Shown piece by piece: positions 6,194 through 7,138 of a DNA stretch of 7,138 nt (the stretch's first letter is position 1; the number at the start of each line of letters is the position of its first letter). A program made the position numbers and the translations under genes. Location of the stretch: the NCBI GenBank assembly GCA_009778415.1, contig WRJV01000207.1:1-7138 (forward strand), given 5' to 3'. Below the pieces are notes generated by a model, which saw only the letters and a list, made by a program, of their open reading frames with translations, did not search any database and was not told the DNA's origin. Origin of the DNA: Clostridiales bacterium. Its GTDB lineage: Bacteria > Bacillota > Clostridia > Peptostreptococcales > Anaerovoracaceae.

Positions 6194-6217
6194 GATTCAG
6201 ATAAAATCTGGTATACT
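6189..6217 (+). promoter_or_regulatory. Sigma-A-like promoter with extended -10 for the MCP gene
   Basis: A -35 TTGTTG (6189-6194) and a -10 TATACT (6212-6217) are separated by 17 bases. TG at 6209-6210 gives an extended -10 (TGGTATACT). Transcription would start near 6224, leaving an untranslated leader of about 70 bases. The promoter lies after the atp terminator, so the MCP is likely a separate unit. No flagellar sigma-D type sequence (TAAA-N15-GCCGATAT) is seen. Confidence 0.75.
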
Positions 6218-6234
6218 AGAATCATTCCTAAGAA

Positions 6235-6270
6235 TTGTCAAATAAGCTTATCTAGTTGTCAAGTTGTCAA
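6235..6270 (+). repeat. Three TTGTCAA boxes in the MCP leader
   Basis: TTGTCAA occurs at 6235-6241, 6256-6262 and 6264-6270. The last two belong to an exact 8-bp tandem repeat of AGTTGTCA (6254-6261 and 6262-6269). The first two are 21 bp apart, about two helical turns. All lie between the predicted transcription start and the Shine-Dalgarno AAGAGGTG at 6283-6290. The role is unknown. Confidence 0.5.
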
Positions 6271-6296
6271 AAATTATGTTTTAAGAGGTGTGAAAA

Positions 6297-7138
6297 GTGA
6301 AAAACATGAAAGTATCCTTAAAGCTGATCGTCAGCTTTCTGATCGTTGTTGTCATGACGCTGGCTGTGGGCGGCGTCGGCATCGTTGGCATGATGAAAAT
6401 CAACAATGCAGCATCGTCCATGTACGAGATGCAGACAGTGCCGATGCCAAATATGGCAAAAGCCTTGGAAACGATGCAAAAGATGAGGGTCAACGCCAGG
6501 GAGTACCTAGTCGGCGCGATGACAAATGACACGGGGAAAATTGAAAGCACAAAGGCAGCCGTCGAGAGCGACAAAGCGGTTATGAAAGAAAGCCTCGATT
6601 TATACGGAAGCACGATTCTTGACGCGGATGCGCAAGCCCTGTTCCAAGAGGCGCGGGATCTTTACGAGAAGGACTATCTGGATTTTATGGATCGGTGCTA
6701 CGTTTTGGCGCAGGCAGACAATTCCGATCAAATAATCCGGGATTTGGACACTATCCGCCCAGCCATCAGCAAGATTGTAGGCAACTTTGAACAGTGCCTC
6801 GACATGAAGATTGAACGGGCACAAAGCGCGGACAGCAGCAACGACAAGCTTGCGTCTACCTTGCTTATGATAATTGTCGCCGTTCTTTTTGTCGTAGTTG
6901 CGGCTGCGCTGTTCCTTGCGATTTACATCTCAGGGCTGATCAGCAAGCCTCTCGTCCCGTTTACGGAATTTATGCGGAGGGCAGGAGGCGAAGGGGACAT
7001 CTCGCTTCGCCAGGAGGACATCGACGTCATCAGCAAGTTTGCGCAGCAAAGGGACGAAATAGGCCAATGCATCGGAGCCGCCGCCTCCTTCATAAAACAC
7101 ACGAACCGAGTGGGCGAAGAACTGGAGACACTGGCGGG
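6297..7138 (+). CDS. Methyl-accepting chemotaxis protein, N-terminal part (3' end outside window)
   Basis: The frame stays open to the window edge, giving 280 residues. Membrane helix 1 is about residues 9-32 (LIVSFLIVVVMTLAVGGVGI). An extracytoplasmic region of about 33-186 has the four-helix-bundle MCP pattern, including NAASSMYEMQTVPMPNMAKA and MQKMRVNAREYLVG. Membrane helix 2 is about 187-212, followed by a HAMP-like linker starting ISKPLVPFTEFMRRAGGEGD. The methylated and CheA/CheW-signalling coiled coil must lie beyond the window, so the MCP call rests on the sensor half. The ligand is not predictable. Two Cys (134 and 167) lie in the sensor domain. GTG at 6297 is chosen because AAGAGGTG (6283-6290) ends six bases before it. 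ATG at 6306, 15 bases away, would drop three residues. A sensor kinase with the same sensor module cannot be fully excluded. Confidence 0.82.
   Translation, partial: MKNMKVSLKLIVSFLIVVVMTLAVGGVGIVGMMKINNAASSMYEMQTVPMPNMAKALETMQKMRVNAREYLVGAMTNDTGKIESTKAAVESDKAVMKESLDLYGSTILDADAQALFQEARDLYEKDYLDFMDRCYVLAQADNSDQIIRDLDTIRPAISKIVGNFEQCLDMKIERAQSADSSNDKLASTLLMIIVAVLFVVVAAALFLAIYISGLISKPLVPFTEFMRRAGGEGDISLRQEDIDVISKFAQQRDEIGQCIGAAASFIKHTNRVGEELETLA

Noticed and set aside
6290..6529. A 79-codon plus-strand frame overlapping the MCP start
   Set aside because: It is out of frame with the MCP, which has a clear membrane helix and four-helix-bundle pattern. The peptide looks like random charged sequence.
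1..7138. A hidden mobile element, CRISPR array, tRNA or novel defence-type system
   Set aside because: Nearly all bases belong to recognised atp genes or the MCP. No spaced repeats, terminal inverted repeats or cloverleaf structures were seen.

Overview
The window holds the 3' part of a bacterial F-type (F1Fo) ATP synthase operon, all on the + strand, followed by the 5' part of a chemotaxis receptor gene. The order is the classical one: atpB (subunit a, 5' end cut off by the window edge), atpE (c), atpF (b), atpH (delta), atpA (alpha), atpG (gamma), atpD (beta), atpC (epsilon). The genes overlap or lie 3 to 96 bases apart. A rho-independent terminator sits just after atpC. After a gap of about 170 bases carrying a sigma-A-like promoter, a methyl-accepting chemotaxis protein (MCP) gene begins and runs off the right edge. 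I see no RNA genes, insertion sequences or CRISPR arrays.

The organism is probably an anaerobic member of the Bacillota, most likely class Clostridia. Reasons are strong AGGAGG Shine-Dalgarno sites, frequent TTG/GTG starts, a c subunit resembling those of Na+-coupled anaerobes, and a four-helix-bundle MCP of clostridial style. Coding DNA is moderately GC-rich, yet AGG (Arg) and ATA (Ile) codons are common. The eight atp genes end in TAG (five) or TAA (three) and never TGA. Placement below class is not possible from the sequence alone.

The gene products form one machine. Subunits a, b and c make the membrane Fo motor, delta and b form the peripheral stalk, gamma and epsilon the central stalk, and alpha/beta the catalytic head. 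Catalytic residues are intact throughout. The c subunit carries Q32, E65 and T66 in exactly the numbering of the Na+-binding c subunit of Ilyobacter tartaricus. This makes Na+ rather than H+ the likely coupling ion, with one second-shell change (Y70 to F).

This is essentially an ordinary housekeeping locus, and I found no convincing undescribed system. The points most worth a second look are the Na+ site with its F70 variant, two short tandem-repeat arrays in the atpE-atpF gap, the very A-rich leader of atpE, the altered DELSEED motif of beta (DELSDSD), and the palindrome plus repeated TTGTCAA boxes around the MCP promoter.
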